The notes: generated from the sequence alone by a model not told the origin. Positions 48,181-57,135 are shown, counted from the first letter of the stretch. The stretch is DNA of 64,000 nt from Streptomyces sp. NBC_00239 (GCF_036194065.1 NZ_CP108095.1:2542001-2606000), one strand, 5' to 3'. Translations and numbers: made by a program.

Positions 48181-48870
48181 ATGCGCACCCTGACGGCCAT
48201 CGGCCACCGCGGAGATCCTTACGTCGCCCGTGAGAACACCCTGCCCTCGCTGCGTTCGGCGTTCGCGCGCGGCGCGGACGCGGTCGAGGTCGACGTACGG
48301 GTGACCCGCGACGGGGTGCCCGTCCTGCTGCACGACGAGGACCTGCACCGGCTGTGGGGGTTCGGGGTGCGGCTGGACGAGATGACCGCCGCCCAGCTGC
48401 GCGAGCTGACGGCCGGGCAGGTGCCGACCCTGCGGGAGGCGCTGATGGCCACCGGGGCCGGCCGGGTCATGATCGACCTGCCGGGGGCCGCCCCGGAGGC
48501 CGTCCGCACGGTGGTCGGGCTGGTGCGCGAGTGCGGTGCCCGCGAGCGCGCCTCGTACTGCGCGGGCGCCGACACCATGCTCGCCGTCCGGGCCGCCGAC
48601 CCCGGCGCGGAGATCGCCATGACGTGGACGAGCCTGTGCCCGCCGCGCCGGGTGCTCGTCGAGGCGGTGGCGCCGCGCTGGCTCAACTACCGCTTCGGGC
48701 TGGTGAGCCGCGAGCTGACCGACGCGCTGCACGCGGACGGTCTGCTGGTCTCCGCGTGGACGGCGGACACGAAGCGGACCATGCGCCGGCTGATCGCCGC
48801 CGGCGTGGACGCGGTCACCACCAACCGGGTCGACGCCCTCGTCGCCGTGCGCGCCGAGTCCGGCCGGTGA
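48181..48870 (+). CDS. Glycerophosphodiester phosphodiesterase family protein
   Basis: The 229-residue protein has the GDPD start IGHRGDP, ENTLPSLRSAFARGADAVEVDVRVTRDG and VLLHDEDLHRLWG, giving the metal and catalytic His residues. It ends with GVDAVTTNRVDAL, typical of the barrel end. It probably hydrolyses glycerophosphodiesters to glycerol 3-phosphate. No signal peptide is seen, so it acts in the cytosol. Its stop overlaps the kinase start (GTGA, 48867-48870), linking it to the two-component genes. Confidence 0.9.
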   Translation: MRTLTAIGHRGDPYVARENTLPSLRSAFARGADAVEVDVRVTRDGVPVLLHDEDLHRLWGFGVRLDEMTAAQLRELTAGQVPTLREALMATGAGRVMIDLPGAAPEAVRTVVGLVRECGARERASYCAGADTMLAVRAADPGAEIAMTWTSLCPPRRVLVEAVAPRWLNYRFGLVSRELTDALHADGLLVSAWTADTKRTMRRLIAAGVDAVTTNRVDALVAVRAESGR

Positions 48871-50258
48871 CGCCGATACCGGTGCTCGCCGCACGGCTGC
48901 GGGCGGCGGTCGGCCCGCGGGCCGCCGACCTCGCGCTGGCCCTGCTCGTCCAGGTGGCGGTGACCATTCCGTTCGTGGTCCCCCGGGACCCGGACGCCTC
49001 GAAGGCCACCTGGCTGGCGTACGGCCTGACCTCGGTGTCCTCGGTGCCGCTGGTGTGGCGGCGGCGCGCGCCGGTGCTGGTGGCCTTCGGGGTGATAGCG
49101 GCGGGCGGGCTGTACCGCTTCACCGTCGACGGGCCGGGGCAGCCGCTGCCGTACGCCGGGCTGGTGGCCTTCTACACGGTGGCGCTGCTGTGCACGGCCC
49201 GGGTGCGGTTCACGCTCTGCGCCACCGTGACCGCGGTGGTCGTCGTCTCGGTGGCGCTCAACACCCGGACCGCGATGGAGCTGCTGTTCTCGCTGTTCGT
49301 CTTCGGCGCCGCCTACACGCTGGGGCGGCTCCAGCACACCCGGCAGGCCTACCTGGCCGCCATCGAGGACCGCGCGGCGCAGCTGGAGCGCACCCGCCGG
49401 ATCGAGGCCGAGCAGGCCGCCGCGCGCGAACGCGCCCGCATCGCCCGGGAGATGCACGACATCCTTTCGCACGCCGTCAGCATCATGATCGTGCAGGCGG
49501 AGGCCGGGCCGCTGGCCGTACGGCGTGCGCCGGAACGCGCCGAGGCCGCGTTCGAGGCCATCTCCGAGACCGGGCGCGACGCGATGACCCAGCTGCGCCG
49601 GATGCTGGGCGTGCTGCGCGCGGAGGACGGCGGCGCGGCGGGAGGCGGGGCGGGTGGGGCCGGCGTCGCGGAGGGCGCCGCCCCGCGCGCGCCGCAGCCC
49701 GGGGTCGCCGTGCTGCCGGCGCTGCTGGACCGGGTGCGGCTCGGCGGGCCGCGGGTGCGGTTCGAGGAACGGGGCGAGGTCCGCCCGCTGCCGCCGGCCG
49801 TGGACACGACGGTGTACCGGGTGGTGCAGGAGGCGCTGACCAACGTGGTGAAGCACGCGGCGGCCACGACCGTCACCGTGCTGCTCGACCACGGGCCGGG
49901 TGAGGTGACGGTGACGGTCACGGACGACGGGCGGGGGCCGCGTACGGACGGCCCGCGTGCGGGGGTCTCCGGCGAGGACGGCCCGCGTGCAGGGGTTCCT
50001 GGCGAGGACGGCCCGTGTGCGGGGGTCTCCGGCGAGGACGGCCCGCGTGCGGAGGGCGGAAGGGAGAGCGCGCGTGCGGAGGGCCCGGGAACGGAGCACC
50101 CGCGGACGTCGGGTGCCGGCGGCGGTCACGGGCTGATCGGGATCCGCGAGCGGGCGGCCGCCCACGGGGGCACGGCGACGGCCGGGCCGGGCCCCGGCGG
50201 CCAGGGCTTCGAGGTGCGGGTGCGGCTTGTAGTGTCGCCGCTGGAGGTGGGGAGTTGA
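48867..50258 (+). CDS. NarL-type sensor histidine kinase (HisKA_3)
   Basis: The 463-residue membrane kinase has about four to five membrane segments (roughly residues 20-150), a coiled-coil link and the HisKA_3 motif REMHDILSHAVSIM with phosphoacceptor His197. A HATPase domain follows with YRVVQEALTNVVKHA (N box), DDGRG (G1) and GHGLIGIRERAAAHGG (G2). Between G1 and G2, in the ATP-lid region, three and a half copies of a 30-bp repeat add about 45 residues. It overlaps the upstream phosphodiesterase gene and the downstream response regulator by four bases each. The stimulus is unknown. Confidence 0.93.
   Translation: MTPIPVLAARLRAAVGPRAADLALALLVQVAVTIPFVVPRDPDASKATWLAYGLTSVSSVPLVWRRRAPVLVAFGVIAAGGLYRFTVDGPGQPLPYAGLVAFYTVALLCTARVRFTLCATVTAVVVVSVALNTRTAMELLFSLFVFGAAYTLGRLQHTRQAYLAAIEDRAAQLERTRRIEAEQAAARERARIAREMHDILSHAVSIMIVQAEAGPLAVRRAPERAEAAFEAISETGRDAMTQLRRMLGVLRAEDGGAAGGGAGGAGVAEGAAPRAPQPGVAVLPALLDRVRLGGPRVRFEERGEVRPLPPAVDTTVYRVVQEALTNVVKHAAATTVTVLLDHGPGEVTVTVTDDGRGPRTDGPRAGVSGEDGPRAGVPGEDGPCAGVSGEDGPRAEGGRESARAEGPGTEHPRTSGAGGGHGLIGIRERAAAHGGTATAGPGPGGQGFEVRVRLVVSPLEVGS
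49950..50046 (+). repeat. 30-bp tandem repeat in the kinase ATP lid
   Basis: Units at 49950-49979, 49980-50009 and 50010-50039 and a partial fourth encode GPRAGVSGED-type decapeptides. The near-identity of the DNA units suggests recent expansion. Confidence 0.9.
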
Positions 50259-50941
50259 CGATCCGTGTGGTGGTGGCCGACGACCAGGAACTGGTGCGCA
50301 GCGGCTTCGCGCTGATCCTCGGGGTCCAGGAGGACATCGAGGTGGTCGCGGAGGTGGGCGACGGCGCGGCGGCGGTCGAGGCGGTCCGCCGGCACTCCCC
50401 CGACGTGGCGCTGCTGGACATCCGGATGCCGGTGCTGGACGGCATCGAGGCCTGCCGCGCCATCAGCGCGGAGACGGCGTGCCGCACGGTCATGCTGACG
50501 ACGTTCGACTCGGACGAGTACGTGTACGAAGCGCTGCACGCGGGGGCGAGCGGGTTCCTGCTCAAGGACGTGCGGCGGGACGATCTGGTGCACGCGGTAC
50601 GGGTGGTGGCGGCCGGGGAGTCGCTGCTGGCTCCCTCGGTGGCGCGCCGGCTGATCGAGGAGTACACGGCGGCGACGGCGCGGCCGGCCGCGGACGCCGC
50701 GGTCTCGCAGCGGCTGGAGGTGCTGACCGCGCGCGAACGGGAGACCCTGCTGCACCTGGCCCGCGGGCTGTCGAACGCGGAGATCGCGGCGGCGCTGGTG
50801 GTCAGTGAGCACACGGTGAAGACGCATGTGGGGCACGTCCTGGCGAAGCTGGGGCTGCGGGACCGGATCCAGGCGGTGATCTGCGCGTACGAGTCGGGTC
50901 TGGTGGCGGCCGGCGCCGTGGGTACTCCCTCCGGAGAGTGA
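50255..50941 (+). CDS. NarL/LuxR-type response regulator
   Basis: The 228-residue regulator has a receiver domain with the acidic pair ADD, phosphoacceptor Asp55 in LLDIRMP and the conserved Lys in LLKD. A C-terminal LuxR helix-turn-helix follows (LTARERETLLHLARGLSNAEIAAAL, VSEHTVKTHVGHVLAKLGLRD). The start is TTG at 50255, overlapping the kinase stop as TTGA, with GGAGGTGGGGAG upstream. The rare TTG start plus overlap suggests coupling to kinase translation. Confidence 0.93.
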   Translation: MTIRVVVADDQELVRSGFALILGVQEDIEVVAEVGDGAAAVEAVRRHSPDVALLDIRMPVLDGIEACRAISAETACRTVMLTTFDSDEYVYEALHAGASGFLLKDVRRDDLVHAVRVVAAGESLLAPSVARRLIEEYTAATARPAADAAVSQRLEVLTARERETLLHLARGLSNAEIAAALVVSEHTVKTHVGHVLAKLGLRDRIQAVICAYESGLVAAGAVGTPSGE

Positions 50942-51098
50942 GGTCCGGGCGGGCGTATCCCTCGCGGTGGTGAGTTGTCGTACCGGTGAGGATGGCTCTC
51001 GCTGGTGATTCGCGCGACCCCGGCCGGCGAGCACGATGGAGGTCGTCGGGGGGCGAAGGGCCCACCCGGTGACGACACTTCACGGGGGAGCACGGGAC

Positions 51099-52352
51099 AT
51101 GAACGCACGGATGCGCACGATGGCGGCGGTCGCACTGGTCCTGGGGATCGCGACGGGGCCGGCGATCGGATCGGCGTCGGCCGACCCGGCCGCCCCGGTC
51201 GCGGCGGCCGGTTGGTCGGCGGCCGGTACGGCGGCGGCCGCGGCGCCCGGTGCGGCGCCCGGTGCGGCGGCCACGGCGGACGGTGCGGCGGTCGCCGAGC
51301 CGGACGCCGGGGTGCTGCGGAGGGCGATCGCGGGGCTGCCGAAGGCCGAGGCCACGGCCGCCCTGGTACGGGTGGGGGGCTCGGGCGGAAGCTGGCGGGG
51401 CGGCGCGGGGGTGGCGGATCTGGCCTCCGGGCGCACGGCGGTCGAACAGGGCAGGTTCCGCGCCGGTTCGGTGACCAAGACGTTCACCGCGGCCGTGGTG
51501 CTCCAGCTGGCGGCGGAGGGCAGGGTCGACCTGGGCCGGCCGGTGCAGCACTACCTGCCGGGGCTGCTGCCCGATTCCTTCGGGCCGGTGACGGTGCGCC
51601 GGCTCCTCAATCACACCAGCGGGATCCAGGCGGCGGACGGGCCCGGCGACTCCTTCGAGGCGCAGTGGGAGCACCGGTTCGACGTGACGGACCCGCGGCG
51701 GCAGATCGCCGACGCGGTCGCCAAGGGGCCGGAGTTCGCCCCGGGTACCCGCCAGCACTACCTCAACATCAACTACACGGTGCTCGGCGTGCTGATCGAG
51801 GAGCTGACGGGCACGACGTACGAGCAGGCGGTCGCCGAGCGCGTCCTGCGGCCGCTGGGGCTGCGCCACACGTACTTCCCCGGGCGGTACGGGACGCGGA
51901 TCGCGGGGCCGCACAACCGCGGCTACCAGGCGGTGAAGCGGGCCGACGGCTCCACCGAGCTGCGGGACGTGACCGAGTGGAACAGCTCGGACCGCTGGGC
52001 GGCCGGGGACATCATCTCCACCACGGCCGACCTGGAGCGCTTCACGCTGGCGCTGTTCGGCGGCCGGGTCGTGCCGGGGTCCCGGCTGGAGGAGATGTTC
52101 ACGCTGCCGGGGGTGCCGGACTTCGTCACCGGCAAGCCCGGGCAGCTGACGGCCGGCATGGCGCGGATCGTCCTGCCCGACGGCACCGAGGCCTGGGGCA
52201 AGACCGGTGGGCGGCACGGGTACAACACCGCGATAGGCGCGACCCGCGACCTGTCCCGGAGCCTGGTGTACTCGGTCAACGCGACGGACGCGAAGGGCGA
52301 GGGGATGAACCCGGTGGCCCTGGGGATCGTCCTGGCCGCCTTCGGCGGGTAG
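51099..52352 (+). CDS. Secreted serine hydrolase of the beta-lactamase/DD-carboxypeptidase fold
   Basis: The 417-residue protein has a signal peptide (cleavage near SASA-D, residue 28) and an Ala-rich linker. A class C-type catalytic domain follows: SVTK at 124-127 (nucleophile Ser124), the Tyr motif YLN at 221-223 and the KTG motif in WGKTGGRHGYN. It resembles D-Ala-D-Ala carboxypeptidases and EstB-like esterases; beta-lactam resistance should not be assumed. ATG at 51099 lies a few bases after GGGGGAG. It is convergent with the second potD gene across 20 bases. Confidence 0.9.
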   Translation: MNARMRTMAAVALVLGIATGPAIGSASADPAAPVAAAGWSAAGTAAAAAPGAAPGAAATADGAAVAEPDAGVLRRAIAGLPKAEATAALVRVGGSGGSWRGGAGVADLASGRTAVEQGRFRAGSVTKTFTAAVVLQLAAEGRVDLGRPVQHYLPGLLPDSFGPVTVRRLLNHTSGIQAADGPGDSFEAQWEHRFDVTDPRRQIADAVAKGPEFAPGTRQHYLNINYTVLGVLIEELTGTTYEQAVAERVLRPLGLRHTYFPGRYGTRIAGPHNRGYQAVKRADGSTELRDVTEWNSSDRWAAGDIISTTADLERFTLALFGGRVVPGSRLEEMFTLPGVPDFVTGKPGQLTAGMARIVLPDGTEAWGKTGGRHGYNTAIGATRDLSRSLVYSVNATDAKGEGMNPVALGIVLAAFGG

Positions 52353-52372
52353 CGGGTGGCCTCGCGGCGGGA

Positions 52373-53563
52373 TCAGAGGCCGACGATGGCGTTCCAGCGC
52401 TTCGCGAAGGGCTGGCGTTCCGCGGCGGAGATGTCCCGCGCGATGACGAGGCGCTTGCGCATGTCGTCGTCGGGGAAGATCAGCGGGTCCTCGGCCAGCG
52501 CGGCGGTGTCCTCGTCGTCGGAGTCGGCGAGGATGTCGCGGGCGGCCGGGACCGGGCAGACGTAGTTGACCCAGGAGGCCAGCTCCGCCGCGACCTCGGG
52601 CTGGTAGTAGTGGTCGACCAGGGCTTCCGCGTTGGCCTTGTGGCGGGCCAGGTTGGGGACCAGCAGGCTCTCCGCCCAGAGTTCGGCGCCCTCTTCGGGG
52701 ACCACGAACTCGATGTCGGGGTTGTCGGCCTGGAGCTGGATCACGTCGCCGGAGTAGGCCTGGCAGGCGAGCACGTCGCCCGTGGAGAGGTCCTTGATGT
52801 AGTCGTTGCCGGTGAATCGGCGGATGTGCTTCGTACGGACCATTTCCTCCACGCGGTCGCACACCCGGTGGAAGTCGTTCTCGGTCCAGCGGGTGACGTC
52901 CACCCCGTCCCCCTGCATCAGCAGGGAGAAGGACTCGTCGAGGCCGGAGAGCAGGGTGACCTTGCCCGCCAGTTCCGGCCGCCACAGGTCGGCGGTGGAC
53001 TTCAGCTCACGGCCCAGCTTCTTGCGGTTGTAGGCGATGCCGGTGATCCCGCACTGCCAGGGCACGGTGTGCAGCCGGCCCTGGTCGAAGGCGGGCGAGC
53101 GCAGCTGCGGGTCGAGGTACTTGGCGACGTTCGGCTGCGTCGCGCGGTCCATCTCCTGGGCCCAGCCCAGCCGGACGAAGCGGGCGGCCATCCAGTCGCT
53201 GACGACGAGGAGGTCGCGGCCGGTCTCCTGGTGGTTCATCAGGGCCGGGCTGACCTTGCCGAAGAACTCGTCGTTGTCGTTGATCTCCTCGGAGTACCGG
53301 ACCTGCACGCCGGTGCGGCGCGTGAAGGACTCCAGGGTGGGCCGCTTCGACTCGTCCTCGTCGTCGGTGTCGATGTACAGCGGCCAGTTGGCGAACGAGA
53401 CGCTCTTGTCCGCCGCCGACCGGTCGGCGGCGGACCGCCGGCCCTCCTCCACGTACGCGGCGGGGACGCCGCAGCCCGTGAGGGCGGCGAGCAGACCCGT
53501 CGCGCCGAGGCCGCGCAACGCCGCGCGGCGGGAGATCGTACGTTCAGCGATGCGTTCGGCCAT
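52373..53563 (-). CDS. potD2: Orphan polyamine substrate-binding lipoprotein PotD (second copy)
   Basis: The 396-residue lipoprotein has a twin-arginine-type signal (SRRAALRGLG) and lipobox LTGC. The mature part matches the first PotD (FANWPLYID, TGVQVRYSEEINDN, GRDLLVVSDWMAARFVRLGWAQ). No permease or ATPase gene accompanies it, so it probably shares the PotABC complex encoded at 39.7-42.6 kb. ATG at 53563 follows a G-rich site. It lies just after an aminobutyraldehyde dehydrogenase gene on the same strand, with a hairpin between. Confidence 0.9.
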   Translation of the reverse strand: MAERIAERTISRRAALRGLGATGLLAALTGCGVPAAYVEEGRRSAADRSAADKSVSFANWPLYIDTDDEDESKRPTLESFTRRTGVQVRYSEEINDNDEFFGKVSPALMNHQETGRDLLVVSDWMAARFVRLGWAQEMDRATQPNVAKYLDPQLRSPAFDQGRLHTVPWQCGITGIAYNRKKLGRELKSTADLWRPELAGKVTLLSGLDESFSLLMQGDGVDVTRWTENDFHRVCDRVEEMVRTKHIRRFTGNDYIKDLSTGDVLACQAYSGDVIQLQADNPDIEFVVPEEGAELWAESLLVPNLARHKANAEALVDHYYQPEVAAELASWVNYVCPVPAARDILADSDDEDTAALAEDPLIFPDDDMRKRLVIARDISAAERQPFAKRWNAIVGL

Positions 53564-53587
53564 GCCCCCACCCTGGGGTGAATGCCG

Positions 53588-53626
53588 AGGGGCGGGCAAT
53601 AGACAGTCTGTCTACTGCCCGCCCCT
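53588..53626 (-). terminator. Hairpin with palindromic core between ALDH and potD2
   Basis: Outer arms of 11 bp (53588-53598 and 53616-53626) and an inner 7-bp palindrome TAGACAG-T-CTGTCTA (53600-53614) form a long inverted repeat. It lies 32 bases after the dehydrogenase stop and 25 bases before the potD2 start. It may act as terminator, operator or both. Confidence 0.7.
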
Positions 53627-53658
53627 GACGGGAACGGACTTGGTCAGCCCGGCCGCGA

Positions 53659-55098
53659 TCAGCCGTCGAGCGAGGTCATGACGTGCTTGATGCGGGTGTA
53701 GTCCTCGAAGCCGTAGGCGGAGAGGTCCTTGCCGTAGCCGGACTTCTTGTAGCCGCCGTGGGGCATCTCGGCGACGAGCGGGATGTGGGTGTTGATCCAC
53801 ACGCAGCCGAAGTCGAGGTTCTTGGACATGCGCATCGCGAGGGCATGGCTCTTGGTCCACACGGAGGAGGCGAGGGCGTACTCGACGCCGTTCGCGTACT
53901 CCAGGGCCTGCGCCTCGTCCGCGAAGGACTGGACGGTGATGACGGGGCCGAAGACCTCGTTCTGGATGATCTCGTCGTCCTGCTTGAGGCCGGAGACGAC
54001 GGTCGGGGCGTAGAAGTAGCCCTTCTCGCCGACCTGGTGGCCACCCGCCTCGACCTTGGCGTGGGCGGGGAGGCGCTCGATGAAGCCGGAGACCTGCTTG
54101 AGCTGGTTCGGGTTGTTCAGCGGGCCGTAGAGGACGTCTTCGTCGTCCGGCTGGCCGGTCTTGGTGTCGGCCGCGGCCTTCGCCAGGGCGGCCACGAACT
54201 CGTCGTGGATGGACTCGTGCACCAGGACGCGGGTGGCCGCGGTGCAGTCCTGGCCGGCGTTGAAGTAGCCGGCGACCGCGATGTCCTCGACGGCCTTGGC
54301 GAGGTCGGCGTCGCCGAAGACGACGGCGGGGGCCTTGCCGCCGAGCTCCAGGTGGACGCGCTTGACGTCCTTGGAGGCGCTCTCGGCGACCTGCATGCCG
54401 GCGCGCACGGAGCCGGTGATGGAGGCCATCGCCGGGACGGGGTGCTCGACCATGGCCTTGCCGGTCTCGCGGTCGCCGCAGATGACGTTGAAGACGCCCT
54501 TGGGCAGGACCGAGTCGATGATCTCGGCCATCAGCACGGTGGAGGCCGGGGTGGTGTCGGAGGGCTTGAGCACCACGGTGTTGCCCGCGGCGATCGCCGG
54601 CGCGAACTTCCACACGGCCATCATCATCGGGTAGTTCCACGGCGCGACCTGGGCGCAGACGCCGACGGGCTCACGGCGGATGATCGAGGTCATCCCGTCC
54701 ATGTACTCGCCGGCGGAGCGGCCCTCCAGCATGCGCGCGGCGCCCGCGAAGAAGCGGATCTGGTCGACCATCGGCGGCAGCTCTTCGCTGGCCGTCAGGC
54801 CGAGCGGCTTGCCGGTGTTCTCCGACTCCGCGGCGACGAGCTCGTCCGCGCGCGCCTCGAAGGCGTCCGCGATCTTGAGCAGGGCCTTCTGGCGCTCGGC
54901 CGGGGTGGTGTCCCGCCAGCCGGGGAAGGCGGCCGCGGCGGCGGCCATGGCCGCGTCGACGTCGGCCTGGCCCGACAGCGGAGCGGTGGCGTACGCCTCG
55001 CCGGTGGCGGGGTTGACCACCTCGGTGGTCCGCCCGTCGGCGGCGTCCTTGAACTCCCCGCCGATGTAGTTGCGCAGACGACGCAGTTCGGTGGTCAC
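53659..55098 (-). CDS. Gamma-aminobutyraldehyde dehydrogenase (second copy)
   Basis: The 479-residue aldehyde dehydrogenase has APWNYPMMMAVWK, HLELGGKAPAVVF and FNAGQDCTAATR, and is clearly related to the enzyme at 43901-45415. It should oxidise 4-aminobutanal or a similar amino aldehyde to the acid. I chose GTG 55098 because AGGAG lies ten bases upstream; GTG at 55107 is too close to it. It is divergent from an AsnC-family regulator, which may control it together with the aminotransferase. Confidence 0.9.
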   Translation of the reverse strand: MTTELRRLRNYIGGEFKDAADGRTTEVVNPATGEAYATAPLSGQADVDAAMAAAAAAFPGWRDTTPAERQKALLKIADAFEARADELVAAESENTGKPLGLTASEELPPMVDQIRFFAGAARMLEGRSAGEYMDGMTSIIRREPVGVCAQVAPWNYPMMMAVWKFAPAIAAGNTVVLKPSDTTPASTVLMAEIIDSVLPKGVFNVICGDRETGKAMVEHPVPAMASITGSVRAGMQVAESASKDVKRVHLELGGKAPAVVFGDADLAKAVEDIAVAGYFNAGQDCTAATRVLVHESIHDEFVAALAKAAADTKTGQPDDEDVLYGPLNNPNQLKQVSGFIERLPAHAKVEAGGHQVGEKGYFYAPTVVSGLKQDDEIIQNEVFGPVITVQSFADEAQALEYANGVEYALASSVWTKSHALAMRMSKNLDFGCVWINTHIPLVAEMPHGGYKKSGYGKDLSAYGFEDYTRIKHVMTSLDG

Positions 55099-55267
55099 TA
55101 CAGCCACTCTCCTGATCACATGTCCAATGGTTGAGACAGTGCCCCAGCCTAGTCCCTTGGGTGATGCTTTCGACAGGGCGGCACCCCACCAACTACGAAA
55201 TCAGTGAGATCCGATCCTCCGAACAACGAATTTCATCGCTTTCGGGTTGCGGAACTGTCGAGTCCTC
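55099..55267. promoter_or_regulatory. Divergent promoter region between ALDH and the AsnC regulator
   Basis: This 169-base gap is lower in GC than its surroundings, notably around 55190-55245 (ACGAAATCAG, CGAATTTCATCG). It must contain promoters for both divergent genes, and AsnC-type regulators commonly bind such gaps. I see only a short GAAAT/ATTTC symmetry and cannot define an operator. Confidence 0.5.
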
Positions 55268-55771
55268 GTGCACAGTGAGGTCGTGGTCAGTCGAAGCGCA
55301 GATTCCAGGAACAGGCAGACATCCCCTTCGGTCGATGCTGTGTCCCTGGCGATCATCGAGCAACTGCAGGAGGACGGTCGCCGTCCCTACGCAGCGATCG
55401 GCAAGGCCGTCGGCCTGTCGGAAGCTGCAGTACGCCAGCGCGTGCAGAAACTGCTCGACCAGGGCGTCATGCAGATCGTCGCCGTCACCGACCCCCTCAC
55501 CGTGGGCCTGCGACGCCAGGCGATGGTGGGCATCAACGTCGAGGGCGACCTCGATCCGGTGGCCGACGCACTGACCGCGATGGCCGAGTGCGAGTACGTG
55601 GTGATGACCGCAGGCTCGTTCGACCTGATGGTGGAGATCGTCTGCGAGGACGACGACCACCTTCTGGAGACGATCAACAAGCGGATCCGTACGCTCCCCG
55701 GCGTGCGCTCCACCGAAAGCTTCGTTTACCTGAAGCTGAAGAAGCAGACCTACATGTGGGGAACTCGATAA
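55268..55771 (+). CDS. Lrp/AsnC family transcriptional regulator
   Basis: The 167-residue protein has an N-terminal helix-turn-helix (LAIIEQLQEDGRRPYAAIGKAVGLSEAAVRQRVQKLLDQG) and a C-terminal RAM/AsnC ligand domain (GINVEGDLDPVADAL, VVMTAGSFDLMVEIVCED). It probably senses an amino acid or polyamine and controls the adjacent amine-catabolism genes. GTG at 55268 matches the family start but lacks a strong ribosome-binding site. The aminotransferase gene begins two bases after its stop. Confidence 0.92.
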   Translation: MHSEVVVSRSADSRNRQTSPSVDAVSLAIIEQLQEDGRRPYAAIGKAVGLSEAAVRQRVQKLLDQGVMQIVAVTDPLTVGLRRQAMVGINVEGDLDPVADALTAMAECEYVVMTAGSFDLMVEIVCEDDDHLLETINKRIRTLPGVRSTESFVYLKLKKQTYMWGTR

Positions 55772-55773
55772 CC

Positions 55774-57135
55774 GTGAGCCAGGACCTCTCCAAAACCGCG
55801 TACGACCACCTGTGGATGCACTTCACCCGCATGTCGTCCTACGAGAACGCACCCGTGCCCACCATCGTGCGCGGTGAGGGCACCTACATCTGGGACGACA
55901 AGGGCAAGCGCTACCTCGACGGCCTCGCCGGCCTGTTCGTGGTCAACGCCGGTCACGGCCGCAAGGAACTGGCCGAGGTCGCCTACAAGCAGGCCCAGGA
56001 ACTCGCGTTCTTCCCCATCTGGTCCTACGCCCACCCCAAGGCCGTGGAGCTCGCCGAGCGTCTGGCGCACTACGCCCCGGGCGACCTGAACAAGGTCTTC
56101 TTCACCACCGGTGGCGGCGAGGCCGTCGAGACCGCGTGGAAGCTCGCCAAGCAGTACTTCAAGCTGCAGGGCAAGCACACCAAGTACAAGGTCATCTCGC
56201 GTGCGGTCGCCTACCACGGCACCCCGCAGGGCGCCCTCTCCATCACCGGCCTGCCGGCGCTGAAGGCCCCCTTCGAGCCGCTGGTGCCCGGCGCGCACAA
56301 GGTGCCGAACACGAACATCTACCGCGCCCCGATCCACGGCGACGACCCCGAGGCCTACGGCCGCTGGTGCGCCGACCAGATCGAGCAGGAGATCCTCTTC
56401 GAGGGCGCCGACACCGTCGCCGCCGTCTTCCTGGAGCCGGTGCAGAACGCCGGCGGCTGCTTCCCGCCGCCGCCCGGGTACTTCCAGCGGGTCCGCGAGA
56501 TCTGCGACCAGTACGACGTCCTGCTCGTCTCGGACGAGACGATCTGCGCGTTCGGCCGTCTGGGCACGATGTTCGCCTGTGACAAGTTCGACTACGTGCC
56601 GGACATGATCACCTGCGCCAAGGGCATGACCTCGGGCTACTCCCCGATCGGCGCCTGCATCATCTCGGACCGCCTCGCGGAGCCCTTCTACAAGGGCGAC
56701 AACACCTTCCTGCACGGCTACACCTTCGGCGGCCACCCGGTGTCCTCCGCGGTGGCGCTGGCCAACCTCGACATCTTCGACAAGGAAGGCCTGAACCAGC
56801 ACGTGCTGGACCAGGAGGGCAACTTCTTCAACACCCTGAAGAAGCTGCACGACCTGCCGATCGTCGGCGACGTCCGCGGCAACGGCTTCTTCTACGGCAT
56901 CGAGCTCGTCAAGGACAAGAGCACCAAGGAGTCCTTCACGGACGAGGAGACCGAGCGCGTGCTCTACGGCTTCCTCTCCAAGGCGCTCTTCGAGAACGGC
57001 CTCTACTGCCGTGCCGACGACCGCGGCGACCCGGTCATCCAGCTGGCCCCGCCGCTGATCGCCGACCAGGGCACCTTCGACGAGATCGAAGGCATCCTGC
57101 GCTCGGTGCTCACCGAGGCGTGGACCAAGCTGTAA
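55774..57135 (+). CDS. Class III aminotransferase, probably polyamine/omega-amino acid:pyruvate type
   Basis: The 453-residue PLP enzyme has FFTTGGGEAVETAWKLAKQY, AVAYHGTPQGALSITG, FLEPVQNAGGCFPPPPGYFQ and the PLP Lys in TCAKGMTSGYSPIGA (Lys283). The residues after the PLP-binding Asp read DETICAFGRLG. Relatives transfer amino groups from putrescine, beta-alanine or diamino acids to pyruvate. Placement next to aminobutyraldehyde dehydrogenase and potD2 favours putrescine or a related diamine. GTG at 55774 is chosen with GGGGA upstream; GTG at 55756 would overlap the regulator. A strong terminator follows. Confidence 0.88.
   Translation: MSQDLSKTAYDHLWMHFTRMSSYENAPVPTIVRGEGTYIWDDKGKRYLDGLAGLFVVNAGHGRKELAEVAYKQAQELAFFPIWSYAHPKAVELAERLAHYAPGDLNKVFFTTGGGEAVETAWKLAKQYFKLQGKHTKYKVISRAVAYHGTPQGALSITGLPALKAPFEPLVPGAHKVPNTNIYRAPIHGDDPEAYGRWCADQIEQEILFEGADTVAAVFLEPVQNAGGCFPPPPGYFQRVREICDQYDVLLVSDETICAFGRLGTMFACDKFDYVPDMITCAKGMTSGYSPIGACIISDRLAEPFYKGDNTFLHGYTFGGHPVSSAVALANLDIFDKEGLNQHVLDQEGNFFNTLKKLHDLPIVGDVRGNGFFYGIELVKDKSTKESFTDEETERVLYGFLSKALFENGLYCRADDRGDPVIQLAPPLIADQGTFDEIEGILRSVLTEAWTKL

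Noticed and set aside
51099..52352. Antibiotic-resistance beta-lactamase
   Set aside because: The fold is shared with DD-carboxypeptidases and esterases, and nothing in the sequence specifies beta-lactam hydrolysis.
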